A stretch of 64,000 nt of DNA from Haliclona indistincta (Eukaryota > Porifera > Demospongiae > Haplosclerida > Chalinidae): assembly GCA_964017065.1 (NCBI GenBank), contig OZ024787.1:1134658-1198657 (forward strand), written 5' to 3'. The notes under the pieces are model-generated. The model ran no database searches. It saw only the letters and a list, made by a program, of their open reading frames with translations, and was not told the origin of the DNA. Numbering within the stretch: position 1 is the stretch's first letter; the number at the start of each line of letters is the position of its first letter. The position numbers and the translations under genes are program-made. Shown in pieces: positions 48,727-60,400 of the stretch.

Positions 48727-48960
48727 TTTTCACAGAATTTGAAGTCCTCTCCTCTTAAATTCAAATCGGTTCAAGCTCCTTGAGTCCTTGTTGCTTGTGT
48801 GGCTGCTTTGCGAATGCTTTGCGGTTTCCTGTGCGCGCCTGTGGTCTATTCTAATCACGTGATGCGTGATGCTCGATACCCGCGCCCGCCAAGGAAATTT
48901 GTGTGTCGGTGTGTACTTGTGTGGTGACTGCGGGTGACTGGCACAAGGTCCTGGTCTACC
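48727..48960. promoter_or_regulatory. divergent promoter region, ROCO copy 3
   Basis: Same block as in units 1 and 2, with TCACGTGA at 48855-48862 followed by a small tandem duplication (GTGATGCGTGATGC). The facing gene X exon has lost its start codon here. Confidence 0.5.
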
Positions 48961-49349
48961 TGTTCACAGACTGTTGAGGTCAGTGCTTCATTTACAGGTC
49001 AGTAAAACACATAATATTAGAGTGTCACCTTCATGAACAGTCCTCGGTTCAGTCTCTGATCATCCTCCATCGTGTGAATAAAGACATTCCAGCAACCAAT
49101 AGCAGAATTTTAAAGTTCAATCTAAGTGCTATTTGTGCTTGCAGCTAGAGTGTGTAACTTCTATCGGTAGCATGAAAAACGAGGAGACTTTTCTTATTAC
49201 TGAGAAAGTTAGAATATTTTCTTCTGTGGGGTAATTCCGCTCATTAAAATTTTCTGTTGCGATGACGAGATCTCTAAATTCACTTTACAGACACATGCAA
49301 ACCATGCTTTATGTCAGAAGGACTATTCCTTCTCTCTCTCATTGCTTAG
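48961..49349. other. intergenic between units 3 and 4
   Basis: A fragment of the ~110-bp palindromic element (about 49017-49085), then the unit-shared AT-rich block ending TTGCTTAG, the acceptor of the gene X exon. Confidence 0.5.
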
Positions 49350-49505
49350 ATCAGACACTAGCTGTGTTTTACTCCCAACACCAGAACATCCCAACATCTA
49401 CCAGATGGACGTGATATCAGTACAGATACTGGTATCTTATGATAGCTGTAGAGAAGGACCTGAACTGAATGATGAGGATGGATCAGAGAAGATACCCCAG
49501 ATTAG
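49350..49505 (+). pseudogene. gene X internal exon, unit 4 copy
   Basis: Near-identical to 20936-21079 (IYQMDVISVQILVSYDSCRE, ..EDGSEKIPQIR) but with an AGCT insertion near the 5' end that puts a TAG or a frame change after the acceptor. Coding status uncertain. Confidence 0.4.
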
Positions 49506-49515
49506 GTATATGTGT

Positions 49516-50233
49516 GTGCTTGATTCCAGTAGCTTATGGTAGCAGCACAGCCTGGTCGTGTGTGCTTGATCCCAGTAGCTTATGGTAGCAGCATAGCCTG
49601 GTCGTGTGTGCTTGATCCCAGTAGCTTATGGTAGCAGCACTGCCTGGTCATGTGTGCTTGATCCCAATAGCTTATGGTAGCAGCACAGCCTGGTCGTGTG
49701 TGCTTGATCCCAGTAGCTTATGGTAACAGCACAGCCTGGTCATGTGTGCTTGATCCCAATAGCTTATGGTAGCAGCACAGCCTGGTCGTGTGTGCTTGAT
49801 CCCAGTAGCTTATGGTAGCAGCACAGCCTGGTCGTGTGTGCTTGATCCCAATAGCTTATGGTAGCAGCACAGCCTGGTCGTGTGTGCTTGATCCCAGTAG
49901 CTTATGGTAGCAGCACAGCCTGGTCGTGTGTGCTTGATCCCGGTAGCTTATGATAGCAGCACAGCCTGGTCGTGTGTGCTTGATCCCAGTAGCTTATGGT
50001 AGCAGCACAGCCTGGTCGTGTGTGCTTGATCCCGGTAGCTTATGGTAGCAGCACAGCCTGGTCGTGTGTGCTTGATCCCAGTAGCTTATGGTAGCAGCAC
50101 AGCCTGGTCGTGTGTGCTTGATCCCTGTAGCTTATGGTAGCAGCACAGCCTGGTCGTGTGTGCTTGATCCCAGTAGCTTATGGTAGCAGCACAGCCTGAT
50201 CGTGTGTGCTTGATCCCAGTAGCTTATGGTAGA
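49516..50233. repeat. 46-bp minisatellite, array 3 (about 15-16 copies)
   Basis: Same unit as arrays 1 and 2, in the intron after the gene X exon. Variant units (CCCAATAGC, CCCGGTAGC) alternate in places, suggesting local duplication of unit pairs. Confidence 0.9.
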
Positions 50234-50284
50234 CTCACTTGTAATGGCGGATGATCATTTTGTTCTTTCTTGCTGTTGGCTCAG

Positions 50285-50553
50285 GTGGGTCACGAGGGAA
50301 GAGGAATGGATTTCTTTGACAGACCGCTTGGTACCAGCCAGCTAGTTTCCAGTGCAATGCTCGCTGTATGTTAGGTCTGCTGCCTGGAGCCATCATGCTG
50401 GCAGTGGTGGCTGGGAGAACGTAAGCTCCATTGCTCCAACATAGCCTGCTCCTCTCTACCTCAGTGTGTCTGTGTGTGCAGGTTTGTAGGAGTACTGGTG
50501 CTGTGTGTACTAGCTGTACTGATAGCACACTCACTAGGATATGATAATATGGG
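50285..50553 (+). pseudogene. gene X late exons, unit 4
   Basis: Counterpart of 36282-36554: LGLLPGAIMLAVVAGR and FVGVLVLCVLAVLIAHSLGY. Four bases (CATC) are missing in the first exon relative to unit 3, and the donor after GYDNM is changed (ATATGGGAG instead of ATATGTGAG). It is followed by a TC microsatellite. Confidence 0.5.
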
Positions 50554-50570
50554 AGTGGTAGACACTGACT

Positions 50571-50571
50571 C

Positions 50572-50617
<46 letters not shown>
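50571..50617. repeat. (TC)n microsatellite
   Basis: A clean run of about 46 bases of TC immediately before the misplaced formin exon fragment. Confidence 0.9.
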
Positions 50618-50620
<3 letters not shown>

Positions 50621-50638
50621 CATTGAGCCTCTAAGCAG

Positions 50639-50747
50639 TGTTTGCTAAACGGCGTATTCGTCTCGATCCATCATATATCGCTCAGTTCATACTCAACACT
50701 GACCTCGATGGACTGCTGTCAGAACACTGTGAGCTACTAATGCAAGG
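50639..50747 (+). pseudogene. isolated formin FH2 exon fragment upstream of formin C
   Basis: Matches the FH2 exon encoding FAKRRIRLDPSYIAQFILNT up to GAGCTACTAATGCAAG, then homology ends. It is out of order: the same exon occurs in its proper place at 54541-54668. Probably a by-product of unequal recombination. Confidence 0.75.
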
Positions 50748-51038
50748 TAGCGAGCATAGCAAGGTCTGAAAGTCACACCATTCATGGTTTAGAATCTAAA
50801 GCAGAGTAGGGCTTGTTATGGCAGCAGAGCTCCACCCAAGCTAGCTAGAAAGCTGCTGTTGAGCGCCAAAACTGACCTCTAGCTCTGCGCCGGAGAGATT
50901 AAGCAGGCAAGCAATGTCGCGAAGGGGACTAAAGATACGGAGGATCATCATCACCCAAAGACGTGAAAGGTGAGCAGCGATAACAAATATTGGCTGTTTG
51001 AATTTTAACCACCTTTATGTGCATCTCCAGCCGCTGTT
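50748..51038. promoter_or_regulatory. 5' region of formin copy C (probable leader exon)
   Basis: Sequence not present upstream of the other formin copies. A GC-richer stretch (about 50870-50975) ends in AAAG/GTGAGC, a good donor, and the acceptor CTCCAG/CCGC lies at 51031 just before the start codon, so a spliced 5' leader is plausible. An upstream ATG at about 50914 would read into a stop in the next exon and could act as a short upstream frame. Confidence 0.4.
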
Positions 51039-51859
51039 ATGACGAAGAGACCTCTGCCTAGCGATGAGATACTGAGCGCTTTGTACAACGAACTAATGGT
51101 AAGCTTGTAAACTGACTTTTAGCTATCTCACTAGTATTGTGCGCACTTGTCTTTGCACATGTGACTAGTAACGTGCACTGTTGTATTTTCCTCAATACAG
51201 GTGAAAATGGACCTTGGTCCGGAGATGGTTGTCGAGATGAACAGAATGAGCAGAGAGCAAAAATGGAGTCTCATCTGTGCTCAGGTAGTTTGAAAGCAAA
51301 GAATTATCATTACTGTCATTTTTGTTGCCCCTCACTCCCTCTTTGCCTCCTTCCCTCCCCCTCCCTCCCCCCTCTCCCTCTCTCAGCATGAAATGCGTGA
51401 GGGTGCCTCTAGTGTATATTATGTGGAGCAGTTAGTCAGACATGCTCAGCCAGCACTGAAGGAAAAGAAAGTGAAATCGAAGCTACTGAATCAACTCCAG
51501 CCATTAGCAACAGTCCTCAAAGAACTTGAAGTGGATATTAGGACAAGCACTAGTGTCAGGTAAGACAAAAATTATCGAAAGTTTGTGAGGGAATTATTTT
51601 CACTGGGTGCACTCAAATTGATGTCAAAGTGTAAATTTTTTCTATAGTTGGGTGTCAGAGTTTGTTGGTCTGCCTAACCACGGCCATTTTGCTCTGATGG
51701 ATCTGATGAGGGACCTCCTTCTTCATCCTAATCCTGTCCTCAGAAAGAAAACTCGAAAATATCGTGTCCTGGACAGAAACAGTGTAAGTATGCATCTACA
51801 CATCTCTATTCATTAATTTATGTAGGTACAAATTAATAGGCTGTCTATCCATCTGTATG

Positions 51860-51899
<40 letters not shown>

Positions 51900-54800
51900 G
51901 TACATTTCTCTATCTGTTTTATCTCTCTCTTTCTCTTCATAGACCACTCTGTATCTCAGCTTGCTGTGTGTGAGAGCTCTCATTAATCACAGGGTATGAA
52001 TCTCTCACAGTAATATCATGATAACATCTATAGAGTGGATTCATTGCAGTACTAAGCTATGAGCCTAGTCTATGTACACTAGCTCACTGCCTCACATCAC
52101 GACACCACAAGATCACAATACTCATTCTCAAGGTGCGGAACACTATGCTTCTTCAAATCTCAACAAAAGTTATGTATGCTCTGGTCTCCTCAGCTACTCA
52201 CCTTAGTACTGCTAGCTCCTGGAGGACAGGGCAAGGTGCTACAGGCATTTGATTATCTCAGAACAGTAGCCGATGAGCCGAAGCGATTCCAAATGCTCGT
52301 CCTCTCTCTAACATACGAGCCTGTCAATCCAATATACCAGGTACAAAAAAAACTTCATTTTTTCAAGAGAAAGTCTGCACGAACTCTAAATTTGATAATA
52401 CATTTTTTAGTACAGTGCAACCTGTTTCATTGTAGTTGTTTACCTGTTGCTATGGTGATGTACATGTAGGCGGAGGCTCTGCGGTTCATCAATACAGTGG
52501 TTCAAACGGCTCCAGGGCCCAGCGCCAGAGTGTTCCATCAGTATGAGTTTGTGGATGCTGGCTTCTCAGTACCGGAAATTGAACAAGTAAAAATATTTTA
52601 AATTGGGATTTTGTTCATTTTTTGTTTTCTTTGAAGACGCTTCGAGGCAACCAGGATGAGAGAATCATTCATGAGTTGAGAGAGTGGGAGAGAAATTACA
52701 CTGATGTACAACAGATAATGGACGACCTGGTGCTAGCACGAGGGAGAAACCAGGCTCTGAAGGAAGAGGTGAGTGAGCATCACTAGCTATCTAGCTGCTT
52801 CTAGGGAAGAGAAAAATAAAGTTGAAGCTTATACCATACAAATGAGAGTGTGTGAGTGATAACTGTTTAATGACTTGTGGTTCAGGTGAACGAGACTATA
52901 GCCCAACTCAGAGAGGTCACAATTGAACGTGTCAACTATTACGAGAAAACTGCAAAGGTCAGAAAACTCACAAACTTCAGAATATACTAGCATTCAAGTA
53001 CGATGGTTTTTGCATAGTTAAAGGAAAAGTGCAGTCGTCAAAAATCCAAACTCTCCACACTAAGAGAAGAGATCATTGAACTGGAGGTGATCTGACTACT
53101 TCGATTTTTCTTCATAATAAGTTATTTTCATTCTTGTTTGTATGGTGCAGGCTCAGTTGAAGCAGCTTGACCAGCTCCGGTAGGTCAACAAGCGCTACCA
53201 CACACACACCGTGGAGCTCAAGGACAAGATAGCTGAACTAATAGTGAGTACACATTTTGATGTGATGATGCACAAAAACTAATAGTGAACTAATAGTGAG
53301 TACTGTACTAAAAATATTATTTTTAATTTTTATTTTTCATTTGTAAGTTGTGTGCTACTATAAATTGATATTATAATTGTCGTTATTTTTGCATAGTAAT
53401 GATTTTTTAATGATTGTAGGAAGAGAATATGTCAGTGAAGGCAAATCAAGAGAAGCTGAGAGTGATGCTGAGCCAAGTTGAGAAGATGAACATTGATGAT
53501 ATTGCTGAGGTGAAGGTTGCTGCTGCTGAGAATGGAGCAGAGACCAGCACTACCAAGGCAGCGCCACCTGGGGAGAAGACAGGAGAAGATGATGAAGAAG
53601 AGGAAGAGGAAACAGACAATGTAGCTGTGCCTTCAAATATACCAGCACCACCTCCACTGCCTCCTGTACTAGGAACAGGTTAGTAAGAGATATTTGATTG
53701 CCTACTCTCCATCTCTCTTTCTCTCTCTCTCTCTTTCTCTCATCCTCCCTTCCGCCCCTTTCTTACTCACTCTCTCTCTCTCCCTTCCGCCCCTTCCCCT
53801 CTTCCTCCCTCCCTCCCTCCGTTCCTCTCTCTCTCCCTCCTTCCCCCCTCCCTCTCTTTAGTTATACCAGTCCCTCCTCCCTTACCTGGCATGGGGTCAC
53901 AACTAAAGAAACCATATGTACCAAACGTCCCTCTACCTATGTTGAACTGGGTCCTGATCCGTAATGCTGAGCACACTGTATTTCAGGTAAAGGCTCACAA
54001 TAGCAGCTAACATAGATTGTGTGTGGTGGTTGAGATAGTGATTACACGAGGCCTTAAGTGAATAGTGTAGAGTGTCACCTTCATGTGTTCAGTCTCTGTA
54101 GTCACTGTTGTCTTTATTCACACGATGGAGGATGATCGACCAAAATATTGATGATTTTGGTGTACACTCACTGTAGGATATGAATGATGAGACCATTGTT
54201 GAAGAAGTCGACTTCTCAGAATTTGAGGCACTCTTTCAAACGAAGAGATTCGTAGCTAAGCAGAGCCGTGTTGAAACAGACGGTAAGTAAGAGCACCTTT
54301 ATGACGGCTCTTCACGTAATGGAGTGTGTGTGTTCACAGGTGATGTTAAGATAGTTCATTTGGACCTGTTTGATAACAAACGACAGCGAGGAATAGGTCA
54401 GTGGGTGTGGTCATACAGGCAATACTGTACATACACAGAGACAGCAGTTTGAATAGATGTGAAAACAAAAGCGATCACGTACCCTGCGCTGTTGCATTTC
54501 TATTTTATCATGTGAACCACTCTCTGACTCTTTCTCGCAGTGTTTGCTAAACAGCGTATTCGTCTCGATCCATCATACATCGCTCAGTTCATACTCAACA
54601 CTGACCTCGATGGACTGCTGTCTGAACACTGTGAGCTACTACTGCAGATTGTTCCACAGGAGAAAGAGGTTCACACACTCGCAATTACGCTTATCTGATT
54701 ATTCTTTTGCAATAGAGAGACACACTTGCTAAAAATTCTGATCGAAGAGATGAGTTTGGTGAATCTGAGGAATTTCTGTACCAGGTTAGTGAGCTCTTGA

Positions 54801-56773
54801 AATATCTGTATAAGCACTTTTCATTTACTGGTCTAGCTTGCTAGGATACCTCGACTAGAGCAGAGGTTATCCATCATGTTCTACATGGGAACATTTGATG
54901 AACTGCTCTGCACCACACAACCAGTGAGTGATGACGATACACTACCGCACTCAAACATTTTGCACAAAAATTATTTTACATTTTCAATTTTTTTTACGAT
55001 ACCAGTTAGTCATCTTTGTGTATTATGTAGAAAGTCAATGCAGTATTGAAGGCGTCATTATCAATCTTCAGAAGTCCCAGACTAAACAAAGCATTTGAAG
55101 TGAGACAGCTCACTATCACTCACACTCCTGTGTTCTAACTTGCATCAATGTGTGTGTGTGCGTCTCTCTATCATAGATTATTCTTGCATTCGGCAACTAT
55201 ATGAACAGTAAGAGGCGTGGCTTAGCATACGGGTTCAAACTGGAGTCACTGGAAAAGGTATAACTAGAAAATTATAACATTTTAATAGTTTGATATCTTG
55301 GTGGTAGTTATTGGACACCAAGACACAAGACAGAAAGCAGACTCTACTAAACTACATCACTCATATTGTAGAGACACTATATCCCAATGTACTGTCCTTC
55401 TACGAGGACCTCAGCATCAGTGAAGCTTGTGAAGGTACGATTCATAATGATGATATTGTGAGTATTAGCTGCAGTATGGTCTGATAGTTACACCATACAT
55501 GTACATCTAAAGATACCTCTTCATGTACAATGGAATTATGTATTTCTGTAGCTCATTTTTATTGATTTTTCTTAATGTGTAGCTATTGGTGTTGTTTTAT
55601 GTTTTGTTGCTAGTTTCCTTGGAGACAGTGGATGGTGATTTCGAGACACTCCAACAGGGTCTGAAGGTTGTGGAGGAGGAACAGCAGCGAGATGCACACA
55701 ACTTCATACTCTTCATATCCTCCATTACACTCACATGCATGTATGCATTGGCGTGCACTAACTAAGCAAAATTGTTGATATAAAATTTTGGTGATTGAGA
55801 AAATTTTTTGAGGGACCTTATCAAAATTTTGCACAATCCTTTTATTTTTGTGACCTTAACTCGTGCAATACAGTTTCTATAAGCAAGCAGTGAAGAAGAT
55901 CAATACACTCACTAATGCTCATCTTAAAATGAAGGATGCATATCGTGAAGCTTGTCTCATGTTCTGTGAGAGTCCGAAAACTGAACCGTCAACATTTTTT
56001 GCTTTTTTCAAAACTTTCATTGCAAACTGGAAAGTAAGTGAAGACGAAAGCATTATTAATCCTTGTACTTTATCTCTTTTTTTCAGAAAGCGATTTCAGA
56101 GAATCATTCTCGTAAGAGAAGAAAGATGGCGCCTGCTGAGGCACTCTTGAAGAAACAGAGCCAGCAGGAAGTACTGAAGGACATTGCATCACAAGCAGCT
56201 GAACTAGTAGCTTTACGAAAGGACCCAAAAGCAGCTGTCAGCACAGAGACAGTAGATGCTAGTGAGAAGAGGAAAGCAGCAGAGAGAATGATGCGAGAAG
56301 CAAGAGCTGACATGTCTGAGGAGCAGTCAAAAGAAGATGAGAAAGAGGAAGAAAAGGAGGAGACAGCAGCAACTGAGCCTAAGAGTTTGAAGGATCGAGT
56401 GCCTTGGTTAGCTGGTAATATAAAGAGCAACTTGTCTAGAGGAAGAGTGGATCGAAAGAGACGAGTTGGAGTGACTGAGAGACCGCCAGAAATGGAGACA
56501 AATGAGGAAGAGGAAGGAGGAGGGGACATAATCCCTCCTCCACCTGAGTTCCTTGATCAAAATGGCTACACAGAAACAGCACCTGGACGTGGTGCTTTAC
56601 CAGTGAGAGATAACTCGACAACAGACAGCAAGCGATCCACTCGCAACTTGAACAAATCCTCCGCTCGTAACCAGCATCAGTCCAATACGTCATCTGCAGC
56701 TGGCAGCTCCAAGACCCTTCCTAAAGGAGTCCAACTAGACGATGATTACTATACACAGATGATGGACACTTGA
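51039..56773 (+). CDS. formin copy C: DAAM-like diaphanous-related formin with in-frame TAG
   Basis: The only copy with all 25 exons. The start at 51039 gives MTKRPLPSDEILSALYNELM, aligning with the GBD start of DAAM/FMNL proteins. Main exons: 51039-51098, 51201-51284, 51387-51559, 51648-51783, 51943-51993, 52034-52132, 52194-52340, 52470-52586, 52637-52768, 52886-52957, 53018-53086, 53151-53243, 53420-53678, 53862-53986, 54177-54282, 54340-54396, 54541-54668, 54716-54784, 54837-54923, 55031-55099, 55177-55257, 55308-55434, 55614-55740, 55874-56033, 56097-56773. Order: GBD/FH3, coiled coil, very short FH1 (PPPLPPV, VPPPLPGM), FH2 (ILAFGNYMNSKRRG, TLLNYIT), acidic/basic tail. Formins nucleate and elongate actin; DAAM-type ones also act in polarity signalling. 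Odd: GAG is TAG at 53181-53183, about codon 391, so only the GBD/FH3 half may be made. Confidence 0.75.
54065..54137. repeat. ~110-bp palindromic element, truncated, formin C intron 14
   Basis: The left arm is shortened (GTGTCACCTTCATGTGTTCAG) and the right arm is lost after GGAGGATGATC. Same position as in copies A and B. Confidence 0.65.
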
Positions 56774-57405
56774 CACTACTACATATTCATAATAATTATT
56801 ATAAGATTTACAATATGGTTTCATAAACAGATAAACAGACTCATACAATGAAGACTTGCAGTTTATAATGCAATGCTAGCTAGCACACCAATCTGCACCA
56901 AAAATTCATCCCGCCATTTTCAAACAGCCAGATTATATCATGAACAATGGTAGATCTAGAGAACAATGCTGGTTCCACTAAGCACGACCGGATCGCTCAC
57001 TTTTGCCTTCTTGCACTAATAAAGGCCAGAGCCAGTTCTGCATGGTGGTCACTCCATCCAACTCGTCAGCCAATTGCAAGCCAGTAAATAACAATTGATG
57101 TGATACTGATAATGATACTTGTGTGTTGTGATCTCCCACGCTCTCTCTCTCCCTCGCTATCTCCTTCCCTCTCTGCTTGTAGCATACTCTCCTGGCCCAC
57201 TATGCTCTGTGCTAAAATTTTGTGCTTGAAAAGTTTTCGTGTATTACATTGGAGAAACAAAAATTTCAACCAATTCTCGCACATTTGTAATGTGTAAGCT
57301 GCTCATAGAAATAATTTTTTTTCAGTTTTGTGATTTCAAAATTGGTCGTTATTCAGTACAGGATCATCTTATAATTTGTATGTCAATAGTTCTATTAGAG
57401 CTAGG
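56774..57405. other. intergenic between formin C and ROCO copy 4 (no TM gene)
   Basis: In units 1-3 a TM gene follows the formin; here none is found. The region holds AT-rich sequence, a CTCT tract and the block CTCTGCTTGTAGCATACTCT (about 57171), also seen near 4010 and 63487. Confidence 0.55.
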
Positions 57406-60400
57406 TCATGTCCAGTAATAGAGAAGGAATGCACAGATAGCTAGTATGATGACCAGTGCTTCATGATGGTAGGTATGGACTAGCTGTACTACACACACCA
57501 TCATCTGATGGCACACACCATCACCACCAGGACCAGGAGGATTAGGGACGGGATCTGGCAGTTGAGAGACTGGATTGGAGACGGTGACTTGATTAGGGAC
57601 GGGAGGTAGTTGAGAGACTGGATTGGAGACGGTGACTTGATTAGGGACGGGATCTGGTAGTTGAGAGACTGGATTGGAGACGGTGACTTGATTAGGGACG
57701 GGATCTGTATTATTCCTTGGGATTGAAGACGGATCCAATCCTGATGATGAAAATAATAAAAATGATTATTATTTTTTATTAAGTTTATTACATGAGAGTA
57801 CTGAATGTAATGAGAGTCATAAATGCACTTGTAGCCAAAGTTTAAATGATATTTATAACTGAATGTGTGGCTTTAGATTGTCTAGTATACTGTTACCTGC
57901 TTGGATCTCACTGGCAATGGTGTTCTCATCCATGGCCCTCAAAGCTGTGATCAGGTCAGTCCAAGATGCATCAGGAGAGCTCTTTAACCAAACAATAAAC
58001 ATCTCGGTCTTTAGTCTGTTGACTCCATGAGCATGGTAGGTCACTTGAATGTCATCCAGCTGGCTTGTAGTGAGGTCCAGGTGTATACCAAGTGTGTACC
58101 AGTCAGTAACACTCTTACATGCTGTGAGAAGATGCTTCACTGAGAGATCAGGACTACCTGTATTACATGTAGATAACAACACCATCACTTCACTATGTGG
58201 ATGGTGACTAACACTCACTTTTGCTGAAAGATGCAGCAGCAATGTCCTCACTAGGTATGTTGTCCTCCTTCAACCCAGCCACCTCCTGCATGTACACACC
58301 AGAGAAATATTAATACCATCACATACAGCCACACTGCTCACCAGAGGATTGCTGCCAGCGAACAAACTCAGCTTGTCAAGATGATTTCTTAATTCACTGT
58401 TTTTCAGCGACTCTTTGAGTTGACGGCAGAACTGCCTTACCTCCTGGAGGAGAGGACCAGGAACTGGCTGGTCAGCCATGTTAGGATTGAACAGTTGAGA
58501 GACGTAAGAGGGAGCAAGGAGGTGGTAAGGCTCAAAGGGAAGTGATTGTGTTTCAAGATGACCACACCCATCTCCATGGCTGAGAACAACTGAATCACGA
58601 ATTAGGATGGATCGAGCAACGTCACACATATCGAACAGGTCAGTGTCAGGGATGGTATCAATGGGGTACTGGCGGACAACGTCGGGAGAGATGAGGAACT
58701 CACACACCTCTGGAGCTGGAGAATGCTTGTGCAGGAGGCGACGGATTAGTGCTATAAGAGAACCACGGAGCTTGGCATACTCTACTGTACTGGTGTACGA
58801 CATAGCCACCATCACACATCGGTTGTTTTCAAGGAGCTCTATCACAGTACAAGTTTTCTTGCTATCCATCCAGAAGATGCCATTCCTCCATATTGTACAT
58901 TTGCGCTGGAGACCACTGATAGCTGAGCGAGGGTTAAATCGACTAGCTAGAGGGAATTCATAGGCAACGGAAAGTAAGAGAATATGAAGAAAACGAGAGC
59001 TCAAGAACTCGTGTGGATCCATACACTTCAGACACCAGCCAAACTCTAGTGCTCCTAACTGCTGGACGAGGCAGTCTGGTCGCTCTGACTGAATGAGACC
59101 AGGGAAGAAGAGGAGATCAGCTGTGGAGTGAGAGGGTGTGGTCTGGAGGTTAGTATACTGCAGCACTGACGGGTCCACTGGTCGACAGAAATTCAATGAA
59201 GTGAGAAATCCGATGAGCATTTCTGAGTTGTAGTCAGGAAACACTTTGTGAAGGTTAGAGACGGGTACTATGCCAGTGTTGCTGGCAAGATCCCGATGCT
59301 CCTTGAAGTGGTCAGGAGCAAACAGTGTTCCATTGATTTCGTTTAGCAATGCTTCTGTCTTCACTATGACCCAGCTGGAGTGGGGATGGTGTATAAAGAG
59401 GATGAGACCTCTATCGCTGAGCATGGCGAGGATATCTGTAAGAACAGACTGGTCGTTGGGGAGAGAAGAATCGTTTTCCTTAGCGACTGCAGATACGAGA
59501 TCGTGTAGTGTACAGCCTACAACGTTCAGCTTGGTACGAAGGAACGCGTAGACGACGTGAGAATAGTAGTGGATGACAGGCTGACTGGCAGCGATGGCTT
59601 TCTGGCTGTTGGTGAGCGCGGCGATCAAACGACGTGATGCATCAGTGTTGGCTCTGCGACAGTCCATAGCAATGCACTCTATGTACTCCTGTCGCCTTAC
59701 TCTTCTGGTAGCTATGATGGTCTGCAGGAGTGAGCTCTTTTCCTCCACCGACGACGTGACTAGGTCGGCATGGCTACCAATGATTACCACGTGCGATCGT
59801 CCTTCTGCTGTGCTGCAGGCATTGTCGATAAAGCTTAGCCAGTAGTGGAGTGACTCACAGATCTTCTCCTTGCTCTCACTCAGGTCTACCACACAGAGAA
59901 ACATGGCTGCTGACCTTTGCATCACTTGCTCGAGCACGGTGTCATGACTCGAGTAGTATTCTTGCTGTCCAGCAAAGTCATACACGACAAAGTTGCCAAG
60001 CTGTTCACTCTGGATGTGGTGTGGAACGATCCCTGCTGTGTAGCGTTGAACATCAGCGACACACTCTACAGCTGTAGAACTAGCTAGGCAGACGATGAGT
60101 TCGGTTATGGTAGTCTTACCAGCTCCACTGTCTCCTGTGAGTATCAGTTTAGTGAACTTATGCACTGGGAAGGCTGTCCTGCACTCTTCGAATGGTTCAA
60201 ATAGTTTAATGATATCATAGTGTCGACTAGCATAGGACAATGCAGTGCGGCCAGACTTGGTCTTAGTCAGTGGATTCACTCGACCAGTTGATAACAGATA
60301 TCGTACAATGTGGGCATGGCCATTAGCACAAGCACGGTGAAGTGGTGTATAGCCATCATTGTCCTCACATGATGGGTTACAGTGTTCCTCTCTGATGAGG

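Noticed and set aside
51039..56773. Calling the formin an FMNL orthologue
   Set aside because: N-terminal and FH2 motifs fit both FMNL and DAAM families; features such as YVEQLVRHAQ, VLLAPGGQGKVLQAF and GLKVVEEE look closer to DAAM, but without a tree I give only 'DAAM-like' and no gene symbol.
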